Shown here in pieces: positions 32,726 through 43,189 of a stretch of DNA of 48,416 nucleotides (position 1 is the first letter of the stretch; every line of letters starts with the position of its first letter). The stretch is taken from the NCBI GenBank assembly GCA_009760855.2, contig WPIO01000220.1:250001-298416 (forward strand), written 5' to 3'. The notes below the pieces were generated by a model. That model was given only the letters and a program-made list of their open reading frames with translations. It searched no databases and was not told the DNA's origin. This DNA comes from Cristatella mucedo (Eukaryota > Bryozoa > Phylactolaemata > Cristatellidae). Both the position numbers and the translations under genes were made by a program.

Positions 32726-32959
32726 CTAAAATTGCATCCGGGCCATCACCGTAAATCTGAACAGGTATGACAAGTCTTCCGAATAACCATAATACTTCTA
32801 CAGGCGATCCCGTATTGTTTATTATTCCCGTATGGTTATTCGGATCCACATTTTCCTTGTTAGCAGTGTCCGAGCTCTGCATGCTACTGTCTTCAACCGT
32901 TGGACTCTTCTTATTCCGAAAGCAGGAATCCATAGCAGCAACGTAATCCATCATGTCAG
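32726..32959 (-). CDS. R gene, internal exon
   Basis: The acceptor CATTGAAATTACTCTGCAG borders 32959. A textbook donor, TTTTAG then GTGAGT, follows 32726. 234 nt, phase 1 at both ends. With the upstream exon, G plus CT gives Ala, then DMMDYVAAMDSCFRNKKSPT, VEDSSMQSSDTANKENVDPN, NTGSPVEVLWLFGRLVIPVQ and IYGDGPDAIL. DYVAAMD following an acidic stretch is the phrase that recalls ecdysoneless/SGT1-type proteins (DYMAxMD), where it also follows an acidic run. That is a weak, by-eye similarity. The hydrophobic part LWLFGRLVIPV is too short for a membrane segment. Splice sites and phases are seen; function is unknown. Confidence 0.72.
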
Positions 32960-33204
32960 CTGCAGAGTAATTTCAATGACTTGGCTTTGCAGGATAGCTA
33001 TGTATGCAGACTTTAATCATTGCCAATAATGACTTTATGTAGCACACATTTTAAGATGAAATGGCTACCTTTGGCTCAAGACCAATCTACGAATGGGCTA
33101 TGGTCAGCCATAGTAGAGTGGTTGATATTGCTTAAAGATCGCAGTGCAGGTTTCGCATTCTATGAAAAGCAGAGCAAAAGCTAGTGAATAAGCAGCTGTA
33201 TTAT

Positions 33205-33385
33205 CGCCAATATAGGCCTAACCCCTAACCATATCGTTCATTTTGTTTGTTTTTTAAGCATGGTTTTACTTCCCATTCAATTGCATTTCACTTTGCAGCA
33301 CACACAAAGCGCCTAGAAGTGATTTGAGTTATCTGGGGCGCTTTATCAAGTGCATTAATATTATTATTATATTATTAATGCAGCT
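33205..33385 (+). mobile_element. Family B 3' end in an R-gene intron
   Basis: It reads CCCCTAACCATATCGTTCAT ... TTGCAGCACACACAAAGCGCC, the hairpin AAAGCGCC ... GGCGCTTT, ATCAAGTGCATTA and an ATTATTATTATATTATT tail. It closely matches 24.03-24.18 kb, with compensating hairpin arms kept. Confidence 0.85.
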
Positions 33386-33610
33386 GTGAACGTAGTTGGA
33401 AAAACATCACCACGTAGTAATCTCTGTAGCCACGAATAAAGGAAGCTCATATAGGAAAACCAGTGCCTCATCTACGTTAATATTGATTGAACGCCGACAG
33501 AAAAGCATTCAGCTGTCGGGTTGCTGAAGCAGATTCTGACGGTTGAGCAACTAATACGGATGAGTGTGTTATACTTATAACTGACACTATTCATTTGCCT
33601 TGTGTCACAG

Positions 33611-33715
33611 AGGTATAAATGGAGGAAACCAACGGAACCAAGGACATTGTTGTCCTCCATGACCGATAAAGATGAGACCAATCACACTACACAGACAGAA
33701 GAGACGATCGGACAA
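33611..33715 (+). CDS. Candidate plus-strand exon between R-gene exons
   Basis: The acceptor TTCATTTGCCTTGTGTCACAG ends at 33610, with the donor CAA then GTAAGA at 33716. 105 nt open in phase 0: RYKWRKPTEPRTLLSSMTDK, then DETNHTTQTEETIGQ. Same length and phase as 31127-31231. On the other strand a 69-codon frame (33472-33681, MEDNNVLGSVGFLHLYLCDT) overlaps. I cannot tell which, if either, is real. Confidence 0.25.
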
Positions 33716-34072
33716 GTAAGAATTTTTCTTATGGGTGCCTCTCCTGAATTCACGAATTTCCGACTTAAACTCTGGCACATGAGATCTCTTCAGCATTGGC
33801 CGGTAATTTGGGATTTTGTTTAGTAAATCTTATGATGCGATTTTGAATTCCGTTTAAAATGCAGCCTCGTACTGGTACTTCCGTAAATTTACAGATGATT
33901 ACATGACTACAAACAGATTGAGGTTAAATTTGCAACCTTAATATTTTTAGAAGTTTAGTCTTACGTAAGTTAGTAAAGCGAAACGTTTTCATATCACTGA
34001 ATTAACGAGCATGAACTGGCACATTTTTGGACATAAGGTAACCGTTGTTAGCCATTTAATGGCTACACCTAC

Positions 34073-34300
34073 CGAATTCCGCATGTGTACCAGAAGAAGT
34101 AGCTCTCGACCACATTTCCTCAACGTCGCTATCGTCGTACCCGAATGCCCCATGAACTATTCCATCCGAATTCACACCAATATCGTCATCGCACGATTCG
34201 TCACTTGAATCAGAGTCGTTTCTTCTTGGTTTTTCAGATCTTAACCGATTGAAAAGCCGTTCTAAAAGTAAACGTTCAAAATCTACAATGCTTGCCCATC
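34073..34300 (-). CDS. R gene, first visible exon (acidic)
   Basis: The acceptor TTTTTTAAGTTCTGTTTGAG borders 34300. The donor TTCG then GTAGGTG follows 34073. 228 nt, phase 1 at both ends. It reads WASIVDFERLLLERLFNRLR, SEKPRRNDSDSSDESCDDDI, GVNSDGIVHGAFGYDDSDVE and EMWSRATSSGTHAEF. A predicted helix (VDFERLLLERLFNRL) is followed by two acidic patches. Splicing in frame to the 32.7-kb exon is phase-consistent. Upstream exons were not found in the window, so the gene start is missing. A decayed copy lies at 43.19-43.48 kb (GYDDIDID against GYDDSDVE), and part of the exon's 5' end plus its upstream intron is duplicated at 34.96-35.23 kb. Confidence 0.7.
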
Positions 34301-34959
34301 CTCAAACAGAACTTAAAAAATTGGAAACATTAAACAATGGCAGTTTCCGAAGTATAATTCTTGCTTCCAGATTTTATGAAATTATGAAATGCAATCTGAA
34401 TCACATTTATAATCGATTTGGTGATCAAATTCAAAAAATATTTGTTGGCGTACTCCAGCATGTCAGTAAAGCTAACGTACTGTATGGATCCATCAACCAG
34501 CAGCAAAAAAAAGCAAAACATTAAGGCTGCTAATAATGTTATGCAACACCACTCAAAGGTTGATAAAGACGTATTGGAAACAATAATGATATTGACTGCA
34601 CTGCCGCCCGTTTCTTATTGCACTGCTCTTACCCTTCATGTTACAATTTGACTTTGAAAATGTTGTAGTTGTGTTTCCTGTCTTCAGGTCTAAAGACAAA
34701 GTATGCTGGACAAGTTATCTAAACCTCCTTGCACAATATCAATACTTTCATAGATCTACTACACAGTAATAAAAATTTAAAAATAAAAATAAATAAAATT
34801 TAAAACTCATTTCAACCCTGAAGTCTCCACAGACATTTTTTAATCTACCACTTTCGATCGTCACTATTAGTTCATTAAAGCACCGCCTATTTTATTTAGT
34901 ACTTTCAAAGCCAGCACTCATACTAGTTAAAGCCAGAGACGACCCCCAAAAAGTGGCCG

Positions 34960-35235
34960 CTCTAAAAGTAAAGTATTTTAAAGTGTGAAATCTACATATC
35001 TTACCCATTATGTAATGGTTGTAGCGAATTGAAATTAAAATTAAATTAACGGAGGCAGTTTCCGAAGTGTGCGTAACTATATGAAAGTAGTAAGTGCAAG
35101 CTGCAGTTTTTAATCAATTAGGTGATCACGTGCAAAAAACCTATACCGGCGTCATTTGGGTGAGGAAATTATTATTATATTGCAGCGTGTCAGTAAAGCC
35201 AATGAATTTGTGAAATTAATCAAACAGTGGTGTGT
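34960..35235 (-). repeat. Direct duplication of the 34.26-34.50 kb exon/intron segment
   Basis: CCGCTCTAAAAGTAAA, GAAATCTACATATCTTACCC, GGCAGTTTCCGAAGT, TCAATTAGGTGATCA and GTCAGTAAAGCCAA match CCGTTCTAAAAGTAAA, AAAATCTACAATGCTTGCCC, GGCAGTTTCCGAAGT, TCGATTTGGTGATCA and GTCAGTAAAGCTAA. It contains the intron and the first coding bases of the R exon, not its body. Confidence 0.6.
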
Positions 35236-35239
35236 AGCT

Positions 35240-36285
35240 AATTAAAGTATATTCTAATGAACTGTGAAGATTCGTACCCGCTTTATTCAGAAAGAACCCA
35301 ATGAAGGCTCGTCAGGGCTCCGCAGTTCGAAGGCATTTACAAGTACATGTGCCGAAAATTAGCATTCTTTAAAGACTTACACCTAACCCTAAAATGACGT
35401 AATTTGCAATCGCTGGGGATCGTAACGAATTAAAGTACGAGATACGCATTAAAATTGATAATTTCTGCAGCAACGCTACTATGACGGCAGGTTAGGCAGT
35501 AAACGCCTGCTTTAATCAGTTAACCTAAATTTGACATTGTGAGAAAATGGTGTATTAACAAGAACTGCCATGGAGTTAGGTGCGTGTCCATTAGAGTTCT
35601 ACCCCATTCAATCTAGCTTTAATGATCCACACGCTTGGTTCCAATTGATAATATGCGTTCGTTGTAATTATAAATTTACATTAATCTTCACAGAATCCTC
35701 GTAATTATATTGAACGCAAATTGGACTAAAAAATGGAGTATGTGAAGTTTTTTTGGTTTAAAAGTTCAAGTGTGGTTAATATAATTGTTTAGACACCTAG
35801 TTGTATTAGCACTAAGCACTGTCTAAGGAAAAGGCAAGGTATGCAAAATTGGACATGAATAAATCTAAAAAGCATGTGCGAATTTACAGCCATAAGAAAG
35901 GCTTTGACATGAATCATTGCAGGAGATTAAAACTCTTGAAAGTGCAGAAGCTGAAAGCCATCTACTGTATACAAATACTTACGCCAAGCTACGATTGACT
36001 CCGTAAGAGAACCAAAAAGGATCGTCGCTGATAGTCTTTTATCTCGAAACAGCAGATACAGCTTGTGACGCATGCCATTATTTTTTCACGGCCTGCGTCA
36101 GAACATTATTCATGGGTTACCTAGCAGCTCTTTAACTCAATGTTTGGACTGTGACGTAATGGCTTCAAAAGAATAAGAAGAAGGAATCGAACTCTTTTCC
36201 CACGACTCGCCAATCAGCAATGTCTACCGGAAAAAATAATGAATCAACTTCGATGTTTTTGTTGCTCACTTTGAATTATCTTTCT
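35240..36285. other. No gene recognised
   Basis: AT-rich non-coding DNA without motif or clear repeat. Confidence 0.45.
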
Positions 36286-36289
36286 TCTC

Positions 36290-36750
36290 TTGCTCAAGCC
36301 TACCTATTGGTTTACTGTTTTACCGTGCTAGGTATCCTGCTGTCGGCTTTTCGGAATCTGTCTGCTTCCCTATCCTTCCCACAAACATCAAATCCTTTGT
36401 ATACCCGGCGTTTCAGTCACATGCTCCTAAATTCTGGAACGCAATCGTGATTTTCATTACTACATCCTCTGATTTCACCACGTTTAGGCGGAAAGTTAAA
36501 ATACACCTGTTTATACTTACACTTAGTCCTGCACGTGATTCAACTTTTAGAGCTTTGCCTGTGTGCATGCTGCTACTAATCACAGTTGCACACTGGCCAT
36601 ATCCATATCATCCATTACCTAGCTATTCTTGTGGTTTCTTGAAAAACGTACCAATAAAAATTAGATATCGTTTCCTTCGCTGAAACTGTAAAGAAACTTG
36701 AAAAAGTTCTCTGAGGGCGTTTCATCAAGTAAATTGTAATAGTTTTTATA
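36290..36750 (+). mobile_element. Family B copy, RT C-terminus to hairpin
   Basis: It reads CTGTCGGCTTTTCGGAATCT, TCAAATCCTTTGTATACCCG and ATGCTCCTAAATTCTGGAAC, as at 23.75-23.85 kb, then ACCACGTTTAGGCGGAAAGT and a diverged 3' UTR ending TTCTCTGAGGGCGTTTCATC near 36720. Confidence 0.65.
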
Positions 36751-36754
36751 ACTA

Positions 36755-37245
36755 CTATTACTGGAGAGCTCAAATGCCTTTTCAAGTGAATTGCAAACGG
36801 AAGAAGAATTATTAATGTTGTATTCAATTGTTTCTGCTCTTGCTTACATATCATTGGATAAATAGCTTATTTTATTAAGAATTATTGAACTGGCTACTAT
36901 ATTCCTTTGTAAAATTCATCGTCAAAGTTATAGCATGTCCGATGCCTCATATTCAAACTGATCATTTTACTTCAGGAACGATTGGAAAACCATGCATACC
37001 AATTTAAATCTTATTTTCTTTAATTAAAAAATAAAAAGCTGCTGAACCATGCAGCATTGTTTTATTAATGATAGTTGTGCATGCATTGCACAACCAAATA
37101 ATTTTCCAGCCTGTTAACTCCATCTCTGGGTCACTTCTAAGTGACGTTTCCCTTGTGAGCGAATAACTGAGTTCCACTTTCAAAATCACTACGTTTTTCA
37201 ATGAAATAGGTATTTCCATATTGTGAACGTAAATCTTGATCATCT
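36755..37245. other. No gene recognised
   Basis: AT-rich. A 79-codon minus frame at 37004-37243 has no domain or splice support. Confidence 0.4.
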
Positions 37246-37415
37246 ATATTATTGTAATGTACTGTATCTCCGTCTGTAACTGCACAAGGCCATTGAGGCT
37301 ATGCGGGTGTTTCGCAGGAGAGGTATGTATAGCTCATTCACATCCTAAGCCCCTTTCGGTATGCATTCGCTAGCCAGGCTTCATCTCATGCAATGAAGAG
37401 AAATCATTTTCTAAC
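37246..37415 (-). mobile_element. Family A 3' UTR (reverse)
   Basis: TTGTAATGTACTGTATCTCCGT begins the reversed tail and end; CCTAAGCCCCTTTCGGTATG and CATTCGCTAGCCAGGCTTCA match the 3' UTR reversed. Confidence 0.75.
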
Positions 37416-37804
37416 ATAAGGGCCTATTGAACATATGGGATTCAAATTAAATTAGTAACAACTGCCTAGCTTGAATATCTTCTTTTGAAATGGGAGTCAG
37501 GGAATGACCATAATTATATGAGGAGTAATTTAAAGGCATTTGAATATTACCAATTAATTACTTGATCCTAAATTAGTTAAAACCGGCTGGATCTCAAACG
37601 GATATCTTTAGTTGAAGGAGAATTAAGTTTGAAAGTGGTGTTGACTGTTGACTAGTAGGTTAAACCTGAGCATGTCGAGACACCTCAAGGCACCTGAGCC
37701 TGATGGGTTAAACCAGGTTACCATGGTAAACCATGCGAATGCAGACTGCTATGGGAATCTGAATATTGATCCTAATTATATTCAAAAAGGCTAAACATTT
37801 CGGG

Positions 37805-37835
37805 TTTATATATATATATATATATATTTATTTAT
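37805..37835. repeat. TA microsatellite
   Basis: A short (TA)n followed by TTTATTTATT, just before a family A copy. Confidence 0.85.
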
Positions 37836-37844
37836 TTATTAATG

Positions 37845-38320
37845 TTCAGTTCTTACTGACCCACAAAGCCCCCCACGGCTTGGCTCCTTCGCACCTAGCT
37901 GAACTGCTGCAACAGTTTCAACCTCTTCTCGCCCTCAGGTCCTGTGTTGACAATAAATTAGCTATCCAATTCCTCTGCTTAAAAACAGTTGGCTGCATAA
38001 GATTTAGCTCTTCCGGTCCGAGACTGTGGAACTCGCTTCCACAATTCTTAAACGACCACAACTACTCTCCTACTTCTGAGTATGGCTCATCTTTTTCAGT
38101 GGTCCTGAGCTGCTACTTTCATTCTACTCGCTACCTCTTCTGCTCTCCTGACTCTGCTATGCGTCATACTTTGTCTTTGTTGTGTGACACGAAGTCTGTG
38201 GGCAATTGAATGCGTATCGAAAGCGGCTTAGGCTGTGAGTGAGCTATGCAAAACTCTCCAGCCTAACACTCACATGGTCTATATGACAATGTGGAGTTAC
38301 AGATGGTAATACACACATAA
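37845..38320 (+). mobile_element. Family A copy, 3' part
   Basis: An open frame runs through LTHKAPHGLAPSHLAELLQQ, CVDNKLAIQFLCLKTVGCIR, SSGPRLWNSLPQFLNDHNYS and PTSEYGSSFSVVLS, and is followed by the 3' UTR ending GTGGAGTTACAGATGGTAAT. The ACATT tail is degraded. Confidence 0.87.
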
Positions 38321-38659
38321 CTCAAAAACTGGTTTGGACAAAGGTTTCAGCCCATCAATCGATATGCCTTTTATCAATGTTTGCATGGGCTCTGGCAAAA
38401 GTTCCTTCAGTAGCACTCGACAAATCACGGCCAGACTTCCGTGTTTAGCTAGAAATTTCTTTCAGGTTCCGTACCTGGCAAGCTAGTACAAGTATTGCCT
38501 TGTGCGATCGGCTTTGTCAATCTGGCAAAATTGCTCTTCGTGTTATGAGGCGGCATTAGGTTCAAGTACTTAGCAAAAATGGCTCCTTTCTAGTAAATAA
38601 CCGTCAGATGGAATTGTTGTGATCCAAGGAGTCAGCTTTCACCGATTCTGGTTTCAATA

Positions 38660-39500
38660 ATCTGATCCGGTGTGAACGAATTGAGCCGAGCCGTGGAATT
38701 GCAGAAATCTCAGACAACCAGATCTGTTTTATTGTGGGAGCAGAGCATTAGGGAAACAAGAGCACAAACTTATCATAGAAAGAGATCAAAAGTCGCAAAA
38801 AGAAATGGAACACAGATACAGACTTATTTTGCCCGACTGAATAGAAATGCACGATGAACAAAATCTTGGGATATGACTCTTTTTGCCAACTCTCAAGGTG
38901 CTGTGGGATTTGACCACAGCATTAAGCGTCCCCAGCTTTACATTGACTGCCGTCGTCGCACAAGATCACTTGATTGACTCTACTTTGAAGGTCAGCAAGG
39001 ATGAAGTTTTGCACCACATAGCTCAATTAAAAGAAATCAACCGATGGCCAGATTTACCCTATACGGAAGCGATGCAAAACTACACCTACATCTTCTATCT
39101 GAATCTGAACGCCGATCGTGTTTCAATCTGAGACCCTATCCTGTTTTCATTAGCAATATCATTCTCACTAAAGGTTTCAACCAGGTAATCAGATGGTAGT
39201 GATGGGTCAATGGTTTCAGTAATTTTATCGTTCGGCACAGCCAGGTCGGGGCATTGCCTTGAATGAACTCTGTGACGATATTTTAAACGAACCTAAGTGG
39301 CTCATTAGCTGCTTCAATATGCACTTCCTGATCTAACTGTTGTCCCTGACACTCATTGGCGGCGAATCATTAAGCTGCAGCTGAAAATCGATACAGATGC
39401 AGGCGTCTCCGGAATCTGCCTTTGAGCAGGTTATTCGGAGGCCCTAATGATAAAATTGAATGTGGAGGTGCCATCGAAACAAAGAATGGATGAGCAAATT
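38660..39500 (+). pseudogene. Possible gypsy-like pol scraps
   Basis: The plus frame at 38883-39131 includes DHLIDSTLKVSKDEVLHHIA and NRWPDLPYTEAMQNY, laid out like the linker and zinc-binding start of gypsy integrases. Near 39390, LKIDTDAGV resembles a mutated protease IDTGADV box. The order is scrambled and no core motif is intact, so this is a weak call. Confidence 0.25.
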
Positions 39501-39549
39501 ACTGTGTCCCTTGACAGAAGCCCATTCCTGATAAACATCCTTTAAAGTC

Positions 39550-39668
39550 GTGCCTTGCTTAAAGCCGCTTAAGCTGTGAGTGAGCTAAAATAAACTCTCA
39601 TGCATAACACCTACATGGTCTGTATGACTTTTTGCATTTACACACGGAGATACATTACATTATATTAA
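39550..39668 (+). mobile_element. Family A 3' tip
   Basis: AAGCCGCTTAAGCTGTGAGT, CACCTACATGGTCTGTATGA and GGAGATACATTACATTATAT match the terminal 110 bases and tail of family A. Confidence 0.82.
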
Positions 39669-40264
39669 ATTACAAAGTAGCGTATGTGGCTATGATTGAA
39701 GCAAAGAAACCAAGCATCAAGTTGGAACTTCACTGCATGAGCATTAATCGCAGCTAGACCTGACTGGGTGACTGCATGTTTGAAGTATGACCAGCACGAC
39801 TTGTTCCCAACTATTCTAAGGAGGCCGCTTTTCGTCCAGCTTGAGATTATACTCATATCATGGGGTGATTATTCGGTAAAGTTGGGAAGCGCGATCTCAG
39901 TCAATCCAAGCTTAATCCATTTCACGAAGATACGGCCTCATTGTTCATGTTAACCTTGGCTCTAACCAATTCCACAGGTCCTGAATACCAAGGAACTCAT
40001 TGCTAGCAATTCATGGCTTGATGTGTTCTGACAGTGCTGCTGGCGAATCGGCGTAATGGCGTTTTGGAATTAGTAAAGCTTCAATTTTAGAGAATTTTTA
40101 GGGATCAGCAAACAAGTAGCTAATAGCGATTATACGTGTGGGAATTCAATAAACCGTGTTATCATCAGCCGGTTTATGTGCTCTCGCTTTCGAATATGCA
40201 CATTCGCTCAAATACATGGATACACAAATGCCCAAACACAGCCTCATCCAGCTGGCTCGTGTAC

Positions 40265-40306
40265 ATAAACACACAGAAACGCACACACACACATGCACAC
40301 ACAGAC

Positions 40307-40362
<56 letters not shown>

Positions 40363-40520
40363 ACACACACGCTCACAAATACACATACGAATGCACACAC
40401 GCACACACATACACACATGCACTCACACACGCCTGCACGCATGCACAAGCATACACGCAGTTACAATCACATGTGCACACACTCCAGCAAGCAGTCACAT
40501 ACACAAAAATACAGGCACAA
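40265..40520. repeat. CA microsatellite with interruptions
   Basis: (CA)n, purest at about 40310-40375, with ATG, GCA and TCA interruptions on both sides. The His/Thr and Cys/Val frames across it are artefacts. Confidence 0.95.
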
Positions 40521-40559
40521 GCGGTCTCTTATATAATGGGAAATAATTAAAATAATCTT

Positions 40560-41760
40560 ACTAGAATGGGACCACAGCTGAGGAACACAAGCGTTAGTTG
40601 CTGAATATCAAGTGAAAAAGAGTAAAGAAGTGGAGAGTCTGTACTCGATGGAAAGATTGCCGATGGCTGGTGAAGAGCGAATACTATGTATTAGCAGAAA
40701 TGTTAAATACATATTACATAATGGCAGTCAGTGCTTTTCCTGCATTGGCGTACCCTTTTTCTCTAAGTTGTCAAAGTTACAGATCGACTAGCTAAGTTAT
40801 GGCAGACCCGGAATATCGGTAAAACCCTTTGGATACAACTGTGGACATGATTAGCTAAAGGTCTTTTTTGCGGCCATCTCCTTAGCCACGAACCAAGATA
40901 GCTAGTACGGAGGAAGGCCTCTGAAAACCTATGCTGAGTCTGCACTGCTATGTCCTTTTTCGGAATTTTCTGTAGTTAGTAGGAATTTGTCAGTGTTTAA
41001 TTTTGAGTGCAATCACAATAACTTTAGCCTCCTCGTTATAGACGGTTGGTACAACCTGACATGGCCAACTATATCCCTATCATTCTTTTTACTTTCGAGC
41101 ATAGAATTATCTCTTGTTGTGCGTTAGACGTTCATTTACCAAACTATGGCTTCCGTAAATTAATGAAGGAAATTATCACAAAGAGTCTCTAACTCAACTA
41201 CTTCGATGGGGCTGCAAAGACTAGTCAGGCTGAGAGATGAAGGACACGTTGCTTTTGTTAGGGCTGATTCTCCATCTAAGTCACTCGACAATTTAGCTCG
41301 CATCCACATTTAAGTAAGGCATATAATACTTAAGTCATTGCATCTAAATGCCAGTGTTTTCAACAAGTGGATTTACTCAATAATTACAACAATTTTTCCC
41401 TCAACATTCATTCATTCTTCCTCAGTAAAGTTGGATTTGTGAATGCAAAAGAGCTCGGCTGTTTAGTGATAATCGTTGGGTACTGACTTTATTGGTTCAG
41501 CTGACCATCCAACATTGGTGCAACTGTTACAACTGTTGCTCTTTTTGATACCTGTCTCATGCAAAATGCATTGTATCTTGGTGAATAATTTGCCATTTTG
41601 TAAACTGTACTGGACCTAACTCGCTTTAGTTTATATGTTTAAAAGATGCTCATTATTTTAGCATTACGAGATGCTGAAGTCAGGCATTTCAACACTAAAA
41701 TACCACAATCGGCCGACCTGCTTCTTATGAACGTGTTTTTAGCAGAGCCTTCTTTGCTTA
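40560..41760. other. No gene recognised
   Basis: Non-coding AT-rich DNA; no motif seen. Confidence 0.45.
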
Positions 41761-41770
41761 TTCTTAGATT

Positions 41771-41991
41771 TTTATTAAGCATAGCACATTCTTGAATTTA
41801 GAATTAATAGGTTTCAAACTCAGCGGAAACTCGTGACCATAATACCTGACCACCTTCAGAGTATTAGGAGTCTTCTTCTGTTTCATACTCCACTTCATCC
41901 AACGATTCAAAATGTTCAGGATAACCATCTTCGAAGTAGCAGGAGTTACCATCCGTTTCATACTCCACCTAATTATCTGAGCCAAAATGTA
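41771..41991 (-). pseudogene. Relic of an L-type terminal exon with 3' UTR and poly(A) signal
   Basis: On the minus strand an acceptor-like GTATATCCAG is followed by VEYETDGNSCYFEDGYPEHF, then ESLDEVEYETEEDS, a stop, and YSEGG. There is also an earlier in-frame stop. CAGAAGAAGACTCCTAATAC aligns with CAGAAGAAGACTCGTACTGC of the exon at 1501. The following TGAGTTTGAAACCTATTAATTCT aligns with the L 3' UTR, ending at an AATAAA (41771-41776). The VEYET block occurs twice, an internal duplication of about 75 bases. Confidence 0.6.
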
Positions 41992-42124
41992 CTGGATATA
42001 CCAGATATGCACTAAAGGTATTCGCACGATAGATAAGATACATATAAATAGATATCCTGTAATATAGCTTGATACTGGATACGCACTTAAAGAGAGCAAA
42101 GACGGGTATCGAATTGGGACCGTC

Positions 42125-42245
42125 GACATTCACGTTTTTATCCAGCCAATAGCCTCAGAGTAGCTTTCCACCGGGTCATTGGAGCAACCAAAGTCGTCAA
42201 ACCTGCCGCTAGGTGTGAATTCAGGAGAATCAGCAGAGGATTTTC
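42125..42245 (-). pseudogene. Candidate relic of an R-type terminal exon start
   Basis: The minus frame reads SPEFTPSGRFDDFGCSNDPV, then ESYSEAIGWIKT and a stop. GRFDD.G..ND.VESYS resembles the LVDDKLGSDGEEYNSTDS start of the 30.9-kb exon, and an acceptor-like CACCTAGCGGCAG precedes the match. It is short and could be coincidence. Confidence 0.3.
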
Positions 42246-42589
42246 CATTTTTTTATTCTACAGAGATTCATCGTCGTTATAAATTATGTTAAAAAAAAAA
42301 TATATTAACAACATGGAAAATCAGAGAAAACCTGACCTACTGGTTGTGGCAACATTCACTGCGACGAGTTGCCAAAATATTTCCATCATTTTTTGAATGT
42401 GTGACCGGGACCCTGATCCTCATTATATTTAACACCTATATCTCACTTGAACGCTAAGAATGTGAAACGTACCATATGCCGCCATTCACGTCTGTTGCTT
42501 GCGATGTCACTGAGATTAGCTTTGCTGAATCCTTATATCGGTCTCTAAGAGACCAGTTCTTTTTACTACACCTCGGGTAGTCTTACTGC

Positions 42590-42790
42590 ACAGACAAACC
42601 ACAAAATGCAATTTTTTTAAGGAGGTTTGTCGGCTGCAAATTATCCACAGGTTTAGTGAGAGGGGTCGTTAATGGGTCATGCATGTGCAGATTTCCTTCA
42701 GTAACTAAGGCTGAAAACTTTTCGGAAGATGCGCAACTATGTGAGGAGTGGGACTTCTCTGCATTGGCGTAAACTATTGTATTACAAAAA
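42590..42790 (-). mobile_element. Family A fragment (reverse), pre-RT region
   Basis: On the minus strand: CASSEKFSALVTEGNLHMHD, PLTTPLTKPVDNLQPTNLLK, matching SAEKFSAFFTEKIEHI, KPPPTK and PVTFLKRF of the long element. Confidence 0.6.
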
Positions 42791-42879
42791 GTTCTTGCTG
42801 TGATGTTTCGCATGGTCGATGAGCATATCTATAGGTCTGCTGGAGCAAAAGAATAAAGCGACCTAATAGTTGGCGGCAT

Positions 42880-43090
42880 AACCTTGAAGTAATTGTGTTG
42901 CTTGACTGGGAGCAAGTGCAGGTCGGTGGGAAGTGGAATAATGCAGTCGCCAAGACGCTAACGTCAGAGCAGCCTAGCTGCAGCGTTTTGTATCAGCTAT
43001 TAGCCCGTGATAGCTAAGGCCAGTAGTCCAACAAACAGTAAGTAACATTAATGGAGACAGTACGTCACAAATGCGTTGACCAATCCTAAT
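42880..43090 (-). mobile_element. Family B fragment (reverse), RT C-terminal block
   Basis: It shares TTGCTTGACTGGGAGCAAGT, GCAGGTCGGTGGGAAGTGG and GTACGTCACAAATGCGTTGA with 29.02-29.2 kb (TTGCTTGATTAGGTGCCGAT, GCAGGTCGACGAGAAGTGG, GATATCACAAATGCATGGA), in the same orientation. Confidence 0.62.
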
Positions 43091-43189
43091 AAGCACCTCA
43101 GATATATAACGTAATAGCTTGTCCAATTAACCGTACTAGCATTTTAAGCAATTTTAAATATTAGATAAGTCTTGCATCCGTAACTCAGT

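Noticed and set aside
34418-34651. 77-codon plus frame
   Set aside because: Lies in the intron upstream of the R exon, antisense, with no homology or splice support.
40265-40520. CRISPR-like or spacer array
   Set aside because: Simple CA microsatellite without spaced unique segments; the window is eukaryotic.
40136-40546. CA-tract frames of 100-136 codons on both strands
   Set aside because: Dipeptide translations of a CA microsatellite, open in all frames.
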